Below are positions 21,497 to 34,574 of a stretch of 64,000 nt of DNA, one piece after another. Each line of letters opens with the position of its first letter. The first letter of the stretch is position 1. Position numbers and translations under genes: made by a program. The DNA lies in contig NC_056750.1 in assembly GCF_019279795.1 (NCBI RefSeq), positions 827,268,501 through 827,332,500 of the forward strand, given 5' to 3'. The notes under the pieces are model-generated. The model made no database searches. It had not been told where the DNA came from and worked only from the letters and a program-made list of their open reading frames with translations. This DNA is from Protopterus annectens (taxonomy: Eukaryota; Chordata; Ceratodontiformes; Protopteridae).

Positions 21497-22540
21497 GTGC
21501 TACCAGCACTAAACGTTCTACAAGGAAACAACCAGTTCCGGTACTTATTATTAATGCCCACCCCTCCAGGCATGTCTAAAGGTCAGTTCCCTGTGCTTTC
21601 TCCTATTAACCTGGTGAACTTGGGCATCCTGAGGCAATGTAGCAACTGCCTTATGTACACTGATAACCCTCTCCTCTTACCTCCCAACACTCAGACTTGT
21701 GAGATATGCACTTATATAGCCAAATTGGGAGCCACACACTCTCCAGCCAAGAACGGAATAGCTGGTCAAGAGGAGAAGGTCAACACTTGCACCACACCAC
21801 ATGGAACACATAGCCCTCCAGAACACATACCAGCACTGCCTTCACATAAAAACACAAATCGCACACCCACCTTTGCGGAGGCTCTCAATAAAAATGTACC
21901 CAAACAGCAGAGACCTCCAAGGGAGAAACGCACTTGACAACCACAACACTAATCATGAGGCACATAACTCTCCTAAACAGTGTGCCACTCAACCAAAGCC
22001 CCAAAGGCAAAACAGCATGCCCAACACACTAGTGATAGGTGACTCGATAGTGAGGCACACTGATGTCCCACTCACTAGGTTGAATAGGTTCATAGGTTCA
22101 TATGAATAAGGAGAAAGTAACAGTCAGCTGCCTGTCAGGAGCCAGGACCCAACACATAACGCACGCACTCAGGTCCCTCAACAACAGGTACAAATAGGAC
22201 TCTCTCATTGTACATGTGGGTGTGAATGACCTGAGATGTACCTCCCTGGACTACATGAAAAGAGACATGGAGGAGCTCTTGGATTATGTAGCCCAGGCGG
22301 GTACAACCCTAGTCCTGAGCAGCATCCTACCATCACCCAGAATGATACCACAGTACAAGCAGAAAATGATTGATTTCAACAAATGGCTAAGTTTCTGGTG
22401 TCATTCTAAGGGGATCCAGTATCTGTCTGCCTAGGATGACATGATTGACAGACCTCAAAACCTTGCCAGAGATGGCCTGCATCTGTCACCCCTGGGCTTC
22501 TGGATACTGGCCAAGGCTCTTGCCACCCCTATAGTACCTT
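21497..22540 (+). pseudogene. LINE ORF1: zinc-finger-like motif plus SGNH esterase
   Basis: The first frame (21,497-21,937, 146 residues) contains RQCSNCLMYTD and TCEICTYIAKLG, that is C-x2-C-x16-C-x2-C, followed by a proline- and threonine-rich linker. The next frame has NTLVIGDSIVRHTD (GDS block, 22,025), HVGVNDLRCTSLDYMKRDME (GxND block, about 22,210) and DGLHLSPLGFWIL (catalytic D and H, about 22,471). These are the conserved blocks of SGNH/GDSL esterases, known in ORF1 of CR1-like LINEs. The esterase frame is broken by a 22-bp insertion at 22,086-22,107 and by a stop near 22,433. The stop codons near 21,937 and 22,197 are further damage. The same ORF1 exists on the minus strand at 54.8-55.95 kb. 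Confidence 0.8.
22086..22107 (-). mobile_element. Tail-only LINE/SINE insertion with 5-bp duplication
   Basis: AGGTTCATAGGTTCATA, the complement of two CTATGAAC tail units, lies between two copies of TGAAT (22,081-22,085 and 22,103-22,107). Removing the 22 bp restores RLNKEKVTV-type ORF1 wording, which the homologous LINE near 55.2 kb has uninterrupted (RMEKKKITGSC). It therefore looks like an extremely short insertion consisting only of a 3' tail. Confidence 0.7.
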
Positions 22541-22599
22541 TTTTAGGCAGTGTTCCAAACAACAAATTACCACCGTAACAGCTACAAACAAATGCAAAC

Positions 22600-23582
<983 letters not shown>

Positions 23583-23611
23583 ATAAACTCTACAACAGAA
23601 GGAGGAAGCCG

Positions 23612-25250
23612 ATGCGGAATGAGGTGAAGTCCCAAGACTGGAAAAACTCCCTTATCAGCCTCAACAAAAAGTTGAGATCCCTCATTAAATCCTCTAAAGC
23701 TAGCTATGAAAACATAATTGCAGCAGATAGTAAAGACAACCACAAGGCCTTCTATAGTTATGTAAAGAATCTCCACGGCAATTCCCAGATTTGCTCTGAG
23801 CTACTGCACAATGGTACCTCCTATACCAAGCCAACAGATATTGCCAATATGCTGTCTGACAGATTCAGTGCCAACTTTACCCTTCTCCCCCCCCCCCCCC
23901 ATGGGACCAGTCACAATACCAGTAGATTACCAGGCACCTAGTATTACTGCTGCACAGGTTAAAACAGCACTGTCCAAGCCCAAGAATACAGCTTCTATGG
24001 GGCCTGACAATATCCCTGGTTGTGTTCTACATGAACTACAGAGTGAACTGTCACCTCACCTCTGTGCCCAGTTCAGTCATACCCTCACCTCAGGCTTTGT
24101 CCCTACTGAATGGCACACTGCTACAGTCATCCCTCTATACAAAGGAGGAGCAACTACAGACCCTGGGAACTATCACCCCATTAGCCTGACGAGTCTGATA
24201 TGCAAAGCTATGGAATGCATCATCATGGACCTAATAAACAAGGATATAGGGAGTCTCCAAACTCTGGAACCCACACAATTTGGTTTTGTGAAGGGTAGAT
24301 CATGCCTGCTCAACTTGATCAACTTCTTTGAGTCAGTCACCAGAGCTGTGGATGAAGGTAAAGTGGTTCTGGGCAAGGCCTTTGATACCATTCCCCACTC
24401 AGGAATCATAGAAAAACTCACTAAGCTAGGCATCAACCCCTATATCACTAGGTGGGTTGCACACTGGCTTACAGGGAGAACCCACAGTGTGAAAGTAGCT
24501 GACTCCAAGTCAGACTGCCAAATAGGCACGAGTGGAGTCCCATAGGGTTTGGTCTTGGGTCCTCTCCTGTTTGTTATCTACTTCTCTGAAGTCCAGGCCA
24601 ACATGAAGTGACTCTGGCTGACAAAGTTCACAAATGCAGGTTGGGAGCTATTATTAATAGTGATGCTGACATCCTACAGAAAGGCCTCACTAAGACCAAC
24701 GGCTGGTGTCAGAACCATGGCCTTAAGCTCAATGCCAAAAAATGTGTCGTCATCCCCTTTGGGAAAAATCCAGTTGCCATGAATTACCACATCGATGGTG
24801 GTCCACTGAACACAGAAGGCAATATAAGAGATCTAGGAACACAGGTTGACAGCAGCCTCTCTTTTGACCACCACATTGCCACTGTGGTCAGAAAGTCCTT
24901 CTATGTGACACATCTCATTACTAAGGGTTTTGCATCCAGGAAGAAAGAGGTTATTGTCTCCCTCTACTCTTCCCTCATTAGGCCAGTCATCGAGTACAGT
25001 GCCCCATTTGGCATGTACCTCACTAAACACCTGCAACAACTGGAGAGGCTGCAAAAGTACCCCACAAAGATGATCCTAGGCCTTAAACATTTGTCCTATG
25101 TGGACAGACTAAAAAACTCCAACTATTCTCTGTCTCATATCGCCTACTTAGAGGCTATCTCTGCTTGACTTACAAAGCCATGTCTGATGCAGCTCTGTTA
25201 GAAATTCTACATCTAAAGAAATCCCAATCCCTCCACACCACACACACTCC
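23612..25250 (+). pseudogene. LINE ORF2 reverse transcriptase region
   Basis: Open pieces at 23,612-23,941, 23,811-24,545 and 24,608-25,168 in different frames. Blocks: PKNTASMGPDNIPGCVLHEL, WHTATVIPLYKGG, NYHPISLTSLICKAMECIIM, QFGFVKGRSCLLNLINFFES, a shortened motif A (VVLGKAFDTIPHSG) and TSGVP followed by a stop. Then LGPLLFVIYFSEV, LTKFTNAG where FADD is expected, KLNAKKCVVIPFG, IRDLGTQVDSSLSFD and VIVSLYSSLIRPVIEYSAPF. Relatives have HTAYLDLAKAFDT at motif A, so about seven residues including the first catalytic aspartate are deleted. The element cannot be active. A run of 13 C at 23,888 coincides with one frame change. Confidence 0.85.
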
Positions 25251-25627
25251 AGAGACCTCAACCTCATTACCACAATCAACAAAACATGCTGTAGGGACAT
25301 GTTCATAACCAGAGACTGCCCATGCTATGGAATAGACTTCCCATACATGTCAAGCAGAGCACCTCACTGGCCCTCTTCAAGAGAAATCTTGATCAGTGGA
25401 TGGGAAATAGAAAATTCACCGCAGGGATCACTCCACTGGCTTTACTTGACAGAAGCACTGGGAACTAAAGTCAGGTGGCATGATGCCAGGGTAATCCTAT
25501 GGGCTAGGCTTGTAAAGGCTTCAAGGTCATTAGCCTAGTACACACCTATGAACCTAGGAACCTATTTATTTGATCCATCTTTTTTCTCATTCTCTCTCTC
25601 TCTCTCCCTCTCTCTTTTTCTTTGCAG

Positions 25628-25717
25628 CTTAAAGCTGTTGACATCCTCACTAACAAGTTCTCAGAGTACGCAAGAACAGTCAGCATCTATAGTTTAAATG
25701 ACTGTCTGGATGCATAA
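25628..25717 (+). CDS. Possible terminal coding exon, unidentified
   Basis: A long CT-rich tract ends TTTTTCTTTGCAG at about 25,627, a strong-looking 3' splice site. It is followed by 29 codons reading LKAVDILTNKFSEY and ARTVSIYSLNDCLDA, then TAA. The composition is that of an ordinary soluble protein segment. I do not recognise the protein. The stretch is short enough to be open by chance, and the CT microsatellite alone could mimic a pyrimidine tract. It lies just downstream of the CR1-like LINE tail. Confidence 0.25.
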   Translation, partial: LKAVDILTNKFSEYARTVSIYSLNDCLDA

Positions 25718-25739
25718 ATAAATATTACATAAGAATAAT

Positions 25740-27725
25740 CATACAAACTTTTTTATGCATTGGTTATTTGGTGGAAATACACAACAAGCACATGTACCAA
25801 ATAAGGCCACAAGGTGTCAGTATCTGACTTACAGTTTCATTTTTCTGCATTTGATTTTATGAGCATGTTCTAAAACTTAAATGTTAACAGTCATGCTGGC
25901 TTCAGCTGTTTTGTTACCCGGTCATCTTGTCATTATCTCTGAAGCCATCCTTATTTTAATCCTTCAAAAGAATGCTAATGCCTACGGTCCTACCGCTCCA
26001 TCTAATCTACTTTATCTACAGTCAGGCACTTTGGAGTCCATCATTTGATAGCTGCTTATAAGCAGACGTTTAACTGCAGCCTGGCTTCTTTGTAAAGTGA
26101 AACCCTCCACCCCTAGCACAAAAAAGTCTGTAAAGTCATTAACCTTCATGGACACAGTTGTGCAAAAGCTTCCTGCACAGATCAGCTGTGATGGCAAGCA
26201 GCGGGCAGGAGAAAAAAAAAAAGAGTCACCTCAGTTGCATTATAAGCTAACAGAACATCAGAGTCAGGTTATAATGTTTATCCTCAAAGGCCCCAAAGCA
26301 AAGCTGAATTGTACTGTTTGCACATGCCTCATGCACGAAACGTTTGCCATATATTTAGTACCGTAATGGAAAAGCTGTTTTTATCAAGTCTTGTTTTGTT
26401 TACAAAAGGGATTTTGGATATATGCATTTCTGTTTTAATTGGATAATGACATTTGCACTGCATTAAGACTAATCTAGTGCACAAGTTTCATTTGAAGTTG
26501 TTTATGTGAATTATTTTGACCCGTAAGTGATACAGAAGTAATGTTTAGTTCACTTTTAACAGTCTCCTCAGTCTGTGAGTAGGTTAATTAGCTGTTATGT
26601 ACCACAATTCCAGTTGAATCTTCTTCATCTTTTACCTCTGGATTGTAGGCAATTTCTAAATTTGTCAACCTCTTTTTAAATATCAGTGCGATCTCTTTTA
26701 ATAGTTCACACTGTAAACGGATTTGCATCAGTATTCATAAGCTGAAGTCTGAGAATTTTGCAACAACGTCTAACATTATTAAATGCTATTTTTTCACCAC
26801 AGTTCAGAGAAACAAAAAAGAAGACAGAGCAAAACATTTTAGCAAAGTGCAAGGATGTCTTTGAAAATTAAGAACAGCTGGGAGAATATACCAGTGGTGA
26901 TATCAGGTAGTCATGTATTCATTCACTTAATTTAATTATATTATTGTTTAAATGCTACTTTTCATGATTAAGAGTTCTAAACTGTGTAAATTGTCACATT
27001 ATGTAAAATTCTACAAAAATTCACAGATTTCACCTTAATCTATATATTCTGACTGCAGACAGAATTCCAGTTAAATTGTATACCAGATACATTTGCTTTT
27101 GCTAAACTAAGGAATAGCGAAAATTGATTTAAACATCTGTACATTTCTCTGGCAATCTTAACGAACAAGCTAGTCTTTTCTTGCGTTTAGAAATGCTGTT
27201 GTAGAAATGTGTAAAATATGTTAGTATTAGAAAAGGAATTTACTAGAAAAGACATTTCAGACATGACACTGTGTTCAACTTCTGCCTGCAGAAAACATAA
27301 GAATCTCACTTCTACAAGTAAGTAGTATTCCCTTTAAGTGAACTGTCTCCAGCTATGAAGGGTTGGAGTCCCACAAAAAGCATGTTTACTATACATTTCT
27401 GGACACATCACTTAACCACAGCATTGTTCTCGACTCAACCATGAAAAGGTGATGTAATCTATGTCTACAAGGTCTTACCCACTTAGATTTATATGTGCCG
27501 ATGTATGTATGTGCCAATATAATCCTAACAATGGACAAAGATAAAGTGGTGTTATCTGCTATAGAGTGTAGATTTGTTCTCTATAATTACTCTCTGGACA
27601 TCAACCGTTTATTACTATTCTGTGCATGTATCTCCAACTACTTTCTGTTCATGTAAATAATCACCATAACTCAAGACTAATTCATATAACATGGAAAAAA
27701 ATGCCCTATCTCTTTTTTCTCTCTC
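25740..27725. other. Unique-looking intergenic or intronic DNA
   Basis: No transposon, tandem array or recognisable gene. The ORF at 26,097-26,366 (89 codons) shows no family features. One exon-like block at 26,812-26,906 is listed separately. An A11 run lies near 26,212. Confidence 0.4.
26812..26906 (+). CDS. Possible 5' coding exon, unidentified
   Basis: TATTTTTTCACCACAG ends at about 26,802, an acceptor-like site. Downstream an ATG at about 26,854 opens MSLKIKNSWENIPVVIS up to a CAG|GTAG donor-like site near 26,906. The combination resembles a small first coding exon. There is no homology I can recall and the donor context is only fair. Treat it as a lead only. Confidence 0.15.
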
Positions 27726-27730
27726 TCATT

Positions 27731-27866
<136 letters not shown>

Positions 27867-28302
27867 TTAAAGCTCTCGAAAACAACTGCACCCACATAAA
27901 TAATACCTCTGGAAATTAAATCTACTAAAATTACAATGATAAAAAGTTAAAGAAATGAAACATGAAAAAAAACACATGCATGAGTCAAGCAGAAATCGCA
28001 TTACTGGCAATCAGATCTAAACAATAGTAAAAACATCTACACTAAATAAAATGAAGTTAATAAAACATTAGTAAACTAAAATAATGGCACAAAATTGCAC
28101 GATAGTATTACAGAAACATACTTAAATGTAGTATATAAGTTCAATACAAAACAACTCACAAGACAAACCCATTCACAAAACAATATGTATCTTTTAGAAA
28201 TTCATGTTCAATAGACAAGTTTTGATGTTGCTGTATTATTTTGACATCAATCGGACCCAGTAATTCAATCTGGAAAATACAAATATAAACACAAACATAC
28301 AA

Positions 28303-28337
<35 letters not shown>

Positions 28338-29149
28338 CATGGAATATAGGCATCCTAATTTGTGACATCACCAGTCATCAAAAGCTCATTTCTCAAACCA
28401 GATTATCAAAAATCTGACGAATATGTCAAGGAGGCTGAGACCCCAGAATTAGCTATATAAACTCCAGGGGAGTGGGGGGCATCATATTTTTCATGAGATA
28501 TGCATTTTATCTGTTTCTTACTTCAGAAGTCTTAATTATGTTGTTACTTTCACAAAACAGGTAAGGTGTGTGTTTATGATACAAAGAGAGAAAGGAGGGG
28601 AAGCAGTGAGAGAGACATAATCTAGTTAATTTCATTTTTTTTATATTAACCATGTGTAGAACAAATGCCACTAAGTCTCTATCTGATTTGTGCGCATACT
28701 TCTGTTCATTTGTGTTACAAAGCAAGGGCCTCTGTCTAAATGAGCATCCCCAAGAGAAGCCTATTGTTGATCAAACAGGCATGTACTTTAAATCAAACTA
28801 ATAATGGGGTACTGACCTGTGCCTTGACAAATCATATTTCAGCTGAGAAGGACAATGCCACTGCTGAACAGCAAACATTAATGAGAAGGCATAAGTGAAG
28901 TTCCCAGCCCCCCCCTTCCCAAGCTTTCATTCATCTCCATTGTTGCCTTCACTAGCTCACGTGTTTTGGCATTTGATGTGTGGTGTGAAAAACGTACCCA
29001 CTGTATCCCTATCCCCGCAGCTTCCATGCAACTCCTGAAAAACAAACTGTCAAATAAAAAACAGATAGTGTGGGACAGTGGCAGGAAGGCAGGCATAAAA
29101 TACTGAGAACTTTCAGGAACTGACTAGAAGTCAGGAAGCCAGGAGAAAG

Positions 29150-29150
<1 letters not shown>
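27867..29150. other. Unassigned sequence with an (AAT)n tract
   Basis: Contains a TAA/AAT trinucleotide microsatellite at 28,302-28,335. Otherwise no repeat family or gene is recognised. Minus-strand ORFs of 71-79 codons here have no motifs. Confidence 0.5.
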
Positions 29151-29222
<72 letters not shown>

Positions 29223-29228
29223 TGTGTA
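29151..29228. repeat. (TG)n microsatellite
   Basis: About 78 bp of TG dinucleotides, almost perfect. Confidence 0.97.
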
Positions 29229-29568
29229 TTGGATTTATCAAAAGACATCAGTACAGTGCTTTTGAAGATGTTTTGTTATACTGAAGAACAAATGTTTAAG
29301 GTATGACTTCTTTTTCTGGTAGTGGCCTAGGTTTCCCTAAACATCTTTTACACCTGATTCCCTAATGATATCAGACTTTTTTTACTTCTGGTTTAAAGCA
29401 ATAAAGTGTCCACACAGTTCATACCCACACTCAAGTTCTTGTCTGCAGTATACCCCTCATCAAGCTGTACATTAAATTAAAATATAAAACCCATTAGAGA
29501 ATACTAAAAGCACTGTGGGAACAAAATAAATGTTAATACGTCCTTTCTCCACCATCGGATGGTAAGCT

Positions 29569-29763
29569 TTGTTTCTCTTTAAAAGAAATGTCACTAAACT
29601 CAAGCGGCTGAATTCACTTCTAAAGAAAACAAGCCGCAGAATTAAATTAAGGAAGCTTCAGCATGGAGAACGATGTCCTGAATGCAAAAGCATTGCTGAT
29701 ATCAAGTTATCTTCAGATAACATAAAAGATGCTGCTCACAGAGAGATTATCCAATTGGATTAA
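29569..29763 (+). CDS. Small unidentified ORF, possible exon
   Basis: Sixty-four codons: a basic first half (KRNVTKLKRLNSLLKK, TSRRIKLRKLQ) is followed by GERCPECKSIADIKL with one CxxC pair and an acidic end, then TAA. Upstream TTTGTTTCTCTTTAAAAG could serve as a splice acceptor. The residue mix looks protein-like, but I do not recognise a family. It may be a host exon or a piece of an old DNA transposon. The flanks (29,230-29,568 and 29,764-30,200) show nothing else. Confidence 0.25.
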   Translation: MFLFKRNVTKLKRLNSLLKKTSRRIKLRKLQHGERCPECKSIADIKLSSDNIKDAAHREIIQLD

Positions 29764-30210
29764 GTTATGAAAAATAGTAATTTCAAAACCAGGTTAGCTA
29801 TTTTATCTAACACAGATCACATGTGCAGGCAGAGTTTGTTTGTATCAGAAACTTTTCTTTTTATGGTTTGAAGAAGCATTATACTACTGCAGTTGTTAGA
29901 GGATCTGATTCTGAACTGCACTTACTGTTGAGTAAGTGCAAGGCATATAACTACAAAAGTAATGCAGTCTTACAAGTTGTCTAATGTACTTCTGAATACT
30001 TAAGTACAGGAAATAGTAACTAAAACAAGTAAGTAAACAGCTAAATAAAAATGGTGGCATACACTTTAAGCATCAATGCTTACCTCAGAAATAGTAGCAT
30101 ACAATGGAGTTTGTTCATAGCAGTGCCTAGCAAAGAATAATACTTGCCATGCTCAACATTTATTTGAAGACCACATCCTCAGTGGTGTTGCCATGTTTTC
30201 AAAGTCACAG

Positions 30211-30440
30211 TTGTTGTTGTTGTGTCTTTCGACTTATCCCAGCTAGGGGTCGCCACAGCGGAACTCCGGTCCGCTAATGTTTGGTAGTGGATTTTTACGT
30301 GCCGAGTTACCAGCCGTGATGCACAACCTTCAACGAAGGCATGCCCATTCACACATGCCTCCACACAGAAGACGCTCTAGCTGAGAATCGAATGGGACAA
30401 CGTCTTGCTGTGAGGCGACAACGCTACCGCAGCACCACAA
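30211..30440 (-). mobile_element. DANA-like tRNA-derived SINE, minus strand
   Basis: Same family as the SINE at 15.2 kb. On the minus strand it has GTGGTGCTGCGGTAGCG, a B box at 30,383-30,394 (CATTCGATTCTC, one base off consensus), GAGTTCCGCTGTGGCGACCC, and it ends in (ACA)n. The flanks carry AAAGTCACAG (30,201-30,210) and AAAGTCATAG (30,441-30,450), a probable 10-bp target-site duplication with one change. Confidence 0.9.
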
Positions 30441-30814
30441 AAAGTCATAGTGATGATTTCATATAATGATCAAATTTACGTTTTAGCAAGGTCTGAGCAC
30501 AATCATAGACCACATGTTTAGAAAACTGTGTTTTGCAATGTTGCAGCCCAGGAAGAGATCTTTTAATACTTTTTAACAGTACTTCAATTGTTAAAAAGCC
30601 CAAATATTAACAAGGATTAGGGTAAAAGTAAGTCCCACTGAAGTGTGTAATACATTTGTTTCATCAGTGAGGACAGCTTAATGAGAACTGAATTCTTGCA
30701 TCCTAAGATTTAACTGGGAGGTTAGAAACTTCGCTGGTGGACAGACACTAATACCAGAAGGATTATTCCACGTATAGAGGGCCAGCAACTGTGTTGCATT
30801 CCCTTTGACAGATA

Positions 30815-31422
30815 TCTGAAACATATAATTGAGTACAATGCCACTTTTGGGATGTACCTTACCAGACACCTGCAGCAACTGGAAAGACCCCAAAAGTACC
30901 TCACCAAGAGGATCAAAGGGCTCAAACAGATGCCATATGCTGCCCGGTTAAAGAAACTCCAGCTCTATTCAGTGGCATACTGCCTGCTCAGAGGCGATCT
31001 GTGCCTGACGTATAAAGCCATGTCCAACCCGGAATTAATGGACATGCTGCACCTCAGAAAATCCAAATCCCATCCAGCTACGCGCTCGAGAGACTTGAAC
31101 CTCAGCACTGAAATAAATAGGACATGCTGGAGGGACAGATTCATAACCCAGAGGCTCCCTTCACTCTGGAATAAAATCCCAGTCCAGGTTAGGCAGAGTC
31201 CCTCATTGACTCTCTTCAAGAAGCATCTTGATGAGTGGATGGGAGATTGTAGGTTTACCCCGGGTATCACTTCTGTGTCACTGTTAGACAGAGGCACAGT
31301 ATACTAACCTCGAAAAAGGGCATAGCAAAATTAATTTAAAATGGGTGGCGAAAGCCAAACACACTCTGGCTAGGCTTATAAATGCCCTAGGGCAGATAGC
31401 CTAGTATGAACCTATGAATTAT
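30815..31422 (+). mobile_element. CR1-like LINE 3' end with intact ORF2 C-terminus
   Basis: A 5'-truncated insertion. The open frame 30,852-31,307 (151 residues) reads MYLTRHLQQLERPQKYLTKR, LRGDLCLTYKAMSNPELMDM, INRTCWRDRFITQRLPSLWN and ends with TAA. These are the same C-terminal blocks as in the three larger CR1-like copies. The 3' UTR contains TGGCTAGGCTTATAAATGCC and TAGCCTAGTATGAACCTATG at about 31,395-31,415. The frame has no stops, so this copy is younger or luckier than the others. Truncation starts within the SLIRPVIEYS block. Confidence 0.85.
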
Positions 31423-31644
31423 GGAAACTCTAAGTCACCTGAACAAGAATGTTATTGTAAAAAAAAAATCTGTCATTTGCAGTAGTTAAAAGAAGGAACC
31501 AGTGTGGCAGAGCAAAAGTAGAACTCAGTAGTTTAATAATGGGCAGCAAGAATATCTGGACATGTGCAGTGATACAACAAACACCTAGTGGCCACTCAGA
31601 TCGGCTGCCTGTGAAAGTACTATAAAAGTGAGGAGCACCGGCCT

Positions 31645-31971
31645 GCTCCAGTAGCCCAGCAGATTAATGTCCTGCATACAGCCAGGTAAACCAAGTTCTG
31701 CACCAGTAGCCCAGCAGAATAACATCCTGAGTACAGTCAGGTAAACCGAGTTCTGCACCAGTAACCCAGCAGAATAACGTCCTAAATGCAGCCAGGTAAA
31801 CCGAGTTCTGCACCAGTAGCACAACAGCACAACATCGTGAGTACAGCCAGGTAAACCGAGTTCTGCACCAGAAGCACAGCAGCACAATGTCCTGAGTACA
31901 GCCAGGTAAACCAAGTTCTGCACCAGTAGCCCAGCAGCATAATGTCCTGAGTACAGCCAGGTAAACCAAGT
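31645..31971. repeat. 55-bp minisatellite, about 6 copies
   Basis: Units begin GCCAGGTAAACCRAGTTCTG and continue CACCAGTAGCCCAGCAG. Starts at 31,681 and 31,736 give 55 bp. Long minus-strand frames across it arise from the repeat. Confidence 0.9.
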
Positions 31972-32218
31972 TTAATTAGTGTCTCAGGTGCATGATAACT
32001 TGAGCAGGGAAGATAGGCATGGCTTTCTCAGGGGGAGGGATGACAGTTCCCACCTGCTTTATGCTGATATTCTAATAAGAGGGCATCAGCTGGAGCAGCA
32101 GAGTCTGTCATGATACAGGGAGTTGGTACTGGGAATATGTGGACATGGCCACCCAATGTAGTGAATGAACTCTTGTTGGTGGAAGAGCATACATGCATAG
32201 AAGGGCAGAGGTAAACTT

Positions 32219-32442
32219 GATGTGATGTATGTGCACACATCATCACTAGTGATATGCATGTGTACACATCATTACTAGTGATGTGATGCATGTGAACACA
32301 TCATCACTAGTGATGATGTGATGCATGTGAACACATCATCACTATTGATGTGATGCATGTAAACACATCGTCACAAGTGATGTGATGCATGTGCACACAT
32401 CATCACTAGTGATATGATGCATGTGCACACATCATCACTAGT
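32219..32442. repeat. 32-bp minisatellite made of palindromic words
   Basis: Units contain GATGCATGTGMACACATCAT and CACTAGTGATGTG. Both halves are self-complementary (GATGCATG, TCACTAGTGA). About 7 copies. The copy at 32,297-32,320 is a perfect 24-bp palindrome. Confidence 0.85.
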
Positions 32443-32845
32443 GGAAGGGACACACTTTTGAATTAACTTCAAAATATGAAACGTCATTGCTGGGATGTCC
32501 ATGGACCCTCATGGCTGCCTGAATGATGTTCACTGCTCAAACAGCATAATTTCTGATCAAGCAGATCTGTGTCAGCAGGCACGGGGGGCAAAATCATACA
32601 AAAAAGTAAGGAGAACTTCTTCAGAACAATAAAATAACAGCACATGACAGAACATTATATTATCACTTGCTTGTGAATGTCCTAGCTATAGCACTGAACC
32701 AGGGAATGGGGCAAACTTCGGTTGTCTTGTCCATATTACTAATGAGAAAATAAAAACCAACACTGATTAATAAGTGAGTCTCTGTACTAATCCTCATGAT
32801 GGCATAATGATTCAGACGGACTACACAGACTAAAAGATCCATGCT

Positions 32846-33227
32846 TGTCTCCTTAAACAGGAGTGAACGCAGATCATAGTGACAAAGGCTCAGTGCATGC
32901 ATAAAGCCAATGTTTATTGTATGGTCTCCTTAAACAGGAGTGAACGAGATCATAGTGACAAAGGCTCAGTGCATGCATAAAGCCAATGTTTATTGTATGG
33001 TCTCCTTAAACAGGAGTGAACGCAGATCATAGTGACAAAGGCTCAGTGCATGCATAAAGCCAATGTTTATTGTATGGTCTCCTTAAACAGGAGTGAACGC
33101 AGATCATAGTGACAAAGGCTCAGTGCATGCATAAAGCCAATGTTTATTGTATGGTCTCCTTAAACAGGAGTGAACGAGATCATAGTGACAAAGGCTCAGT
33201 GCATGCATAAAGCCAATGTTTATTGTA
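32846..33227. repeat. 77-bp minisatellite in copy A, 5 units
   Basis: Units start GTCTCCTTAAACAGGAGTGA and end AGCCAATGTTTATTGTATG. Two units lack GC in GAACGCAGATC. Each unit contains CTCCT-TAAAC-AGGAG, a small hairpin. Confidence 0.93.
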
Positions 33228-34574
33228 TGTTACCCTGGACTGATGCATTTCAAATGTCTGGCCACAACCTCACATCTACTTGTTTGCAGCAATGCACCTT
33301 GTCAGTGACGAGACATTTGTCACACAATGCTTTTGAGGAAATACTACATGTTTGCATGCTGAACAGGATGACTGACATTTGTTGACAACAATACTGCAGT
33401 TTTGAAGTTCAATGTTCAGCAGTTTACTTGCCCACCCTAACTTACTTTAAGTAATTACCAGTGCATCAGGTTTTATTAGCCAACCCACCCACATCATCTG
33501 TGAAGTTATGTTTTGGGCTGTTCCAGAAGGTAGGATTCTCATTTAATACTAGTATGTTAGCTAATCATCTTTACTCCAACAAATATGAAGCAGTTTGAAG
33601 ATAAGTTAAGGATTTGTTATTATTGCTCCTGGTGACGTATTGTGCGCGAAACATAAAATAACCAGTTCTACACCAGATAAACCAGAACTGCTGAAGTCAT
33701 CCAGGAAATTCAGGTCATTATCTTAGCTAAAGTGATGCTAAAAATAGTAGTAAATAGTTTAACTTGAAAAGCTGTGAAGTTTAATTACTTAGCTGTACAA
33801 AGTAAGAGAGGTCTGACAGGAGTTAAACTATAATAAATAAATAATAATCTACAGGCAAGATTTTTAGCTGGATTATGAAGTGAAAAGCAACTGGCAGTAG
33901 ATTAGGAATACAAAACAACAGTAAAGCTTCTCTGTTTATAACTTTTTTTTTTGGCAAATCACTTAATGGTGAAGAATGACTCAAGTATTGGCTCTTTTTA
34001 TGTGTTTTGCCACAGCACTGTTCTTCAAAATGGTGAAATCTTGGAAGTAGCTGACCTGGACCTGCTAACACAATGTCTGCACTTATAAGGATGCACTCAT
34101 TAAACAACGACATGAGACTGCATTGTGTGAGGTACAGATGGTCTCCTAGTCAGTAATTACTGTTATTTAAAATTCCTTTCTGAGTATTACTTACTGACAG
34201 ACTGCAAAGCTTAAAAATTAGAACTGCATAAAAATGATCAGTCTGGGAAAAGGGCTTTTAATACATTAAAATACTAAAATACACGACCTTTGTGACACTG
34301 TGAGGAAATTAATAAAAAAATTTAACATTTCCAGACTGTCACTAAAAACATTTTTCCCCATTTAGTTGGTACATTTATCCCATCAATCTCAGGTTTGCAA
34401 AGTACAGAGAGGACAAAAAGATATAGTAACTGAAGGTAGGGTCACTTAGTGCAGTGTGGTCTCTAGGGAAAGTCCCAGCATGAGACACAGCGAAGTTTGC
34501 AATAAAGGGGATCTGGCCAAAGTACGATAGTAGGGAATGTGCAATAGTGACATGACTCCTAGTGGGCAATTACA

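Noticed and set aside
33630-33655. CTGGTGACGT...GCGCGAAAC as a second hammerhead
   Set aside because: The first core box deviates (CTGGTGA), stem II does not form, and copy B of the segment has lost GAAA.
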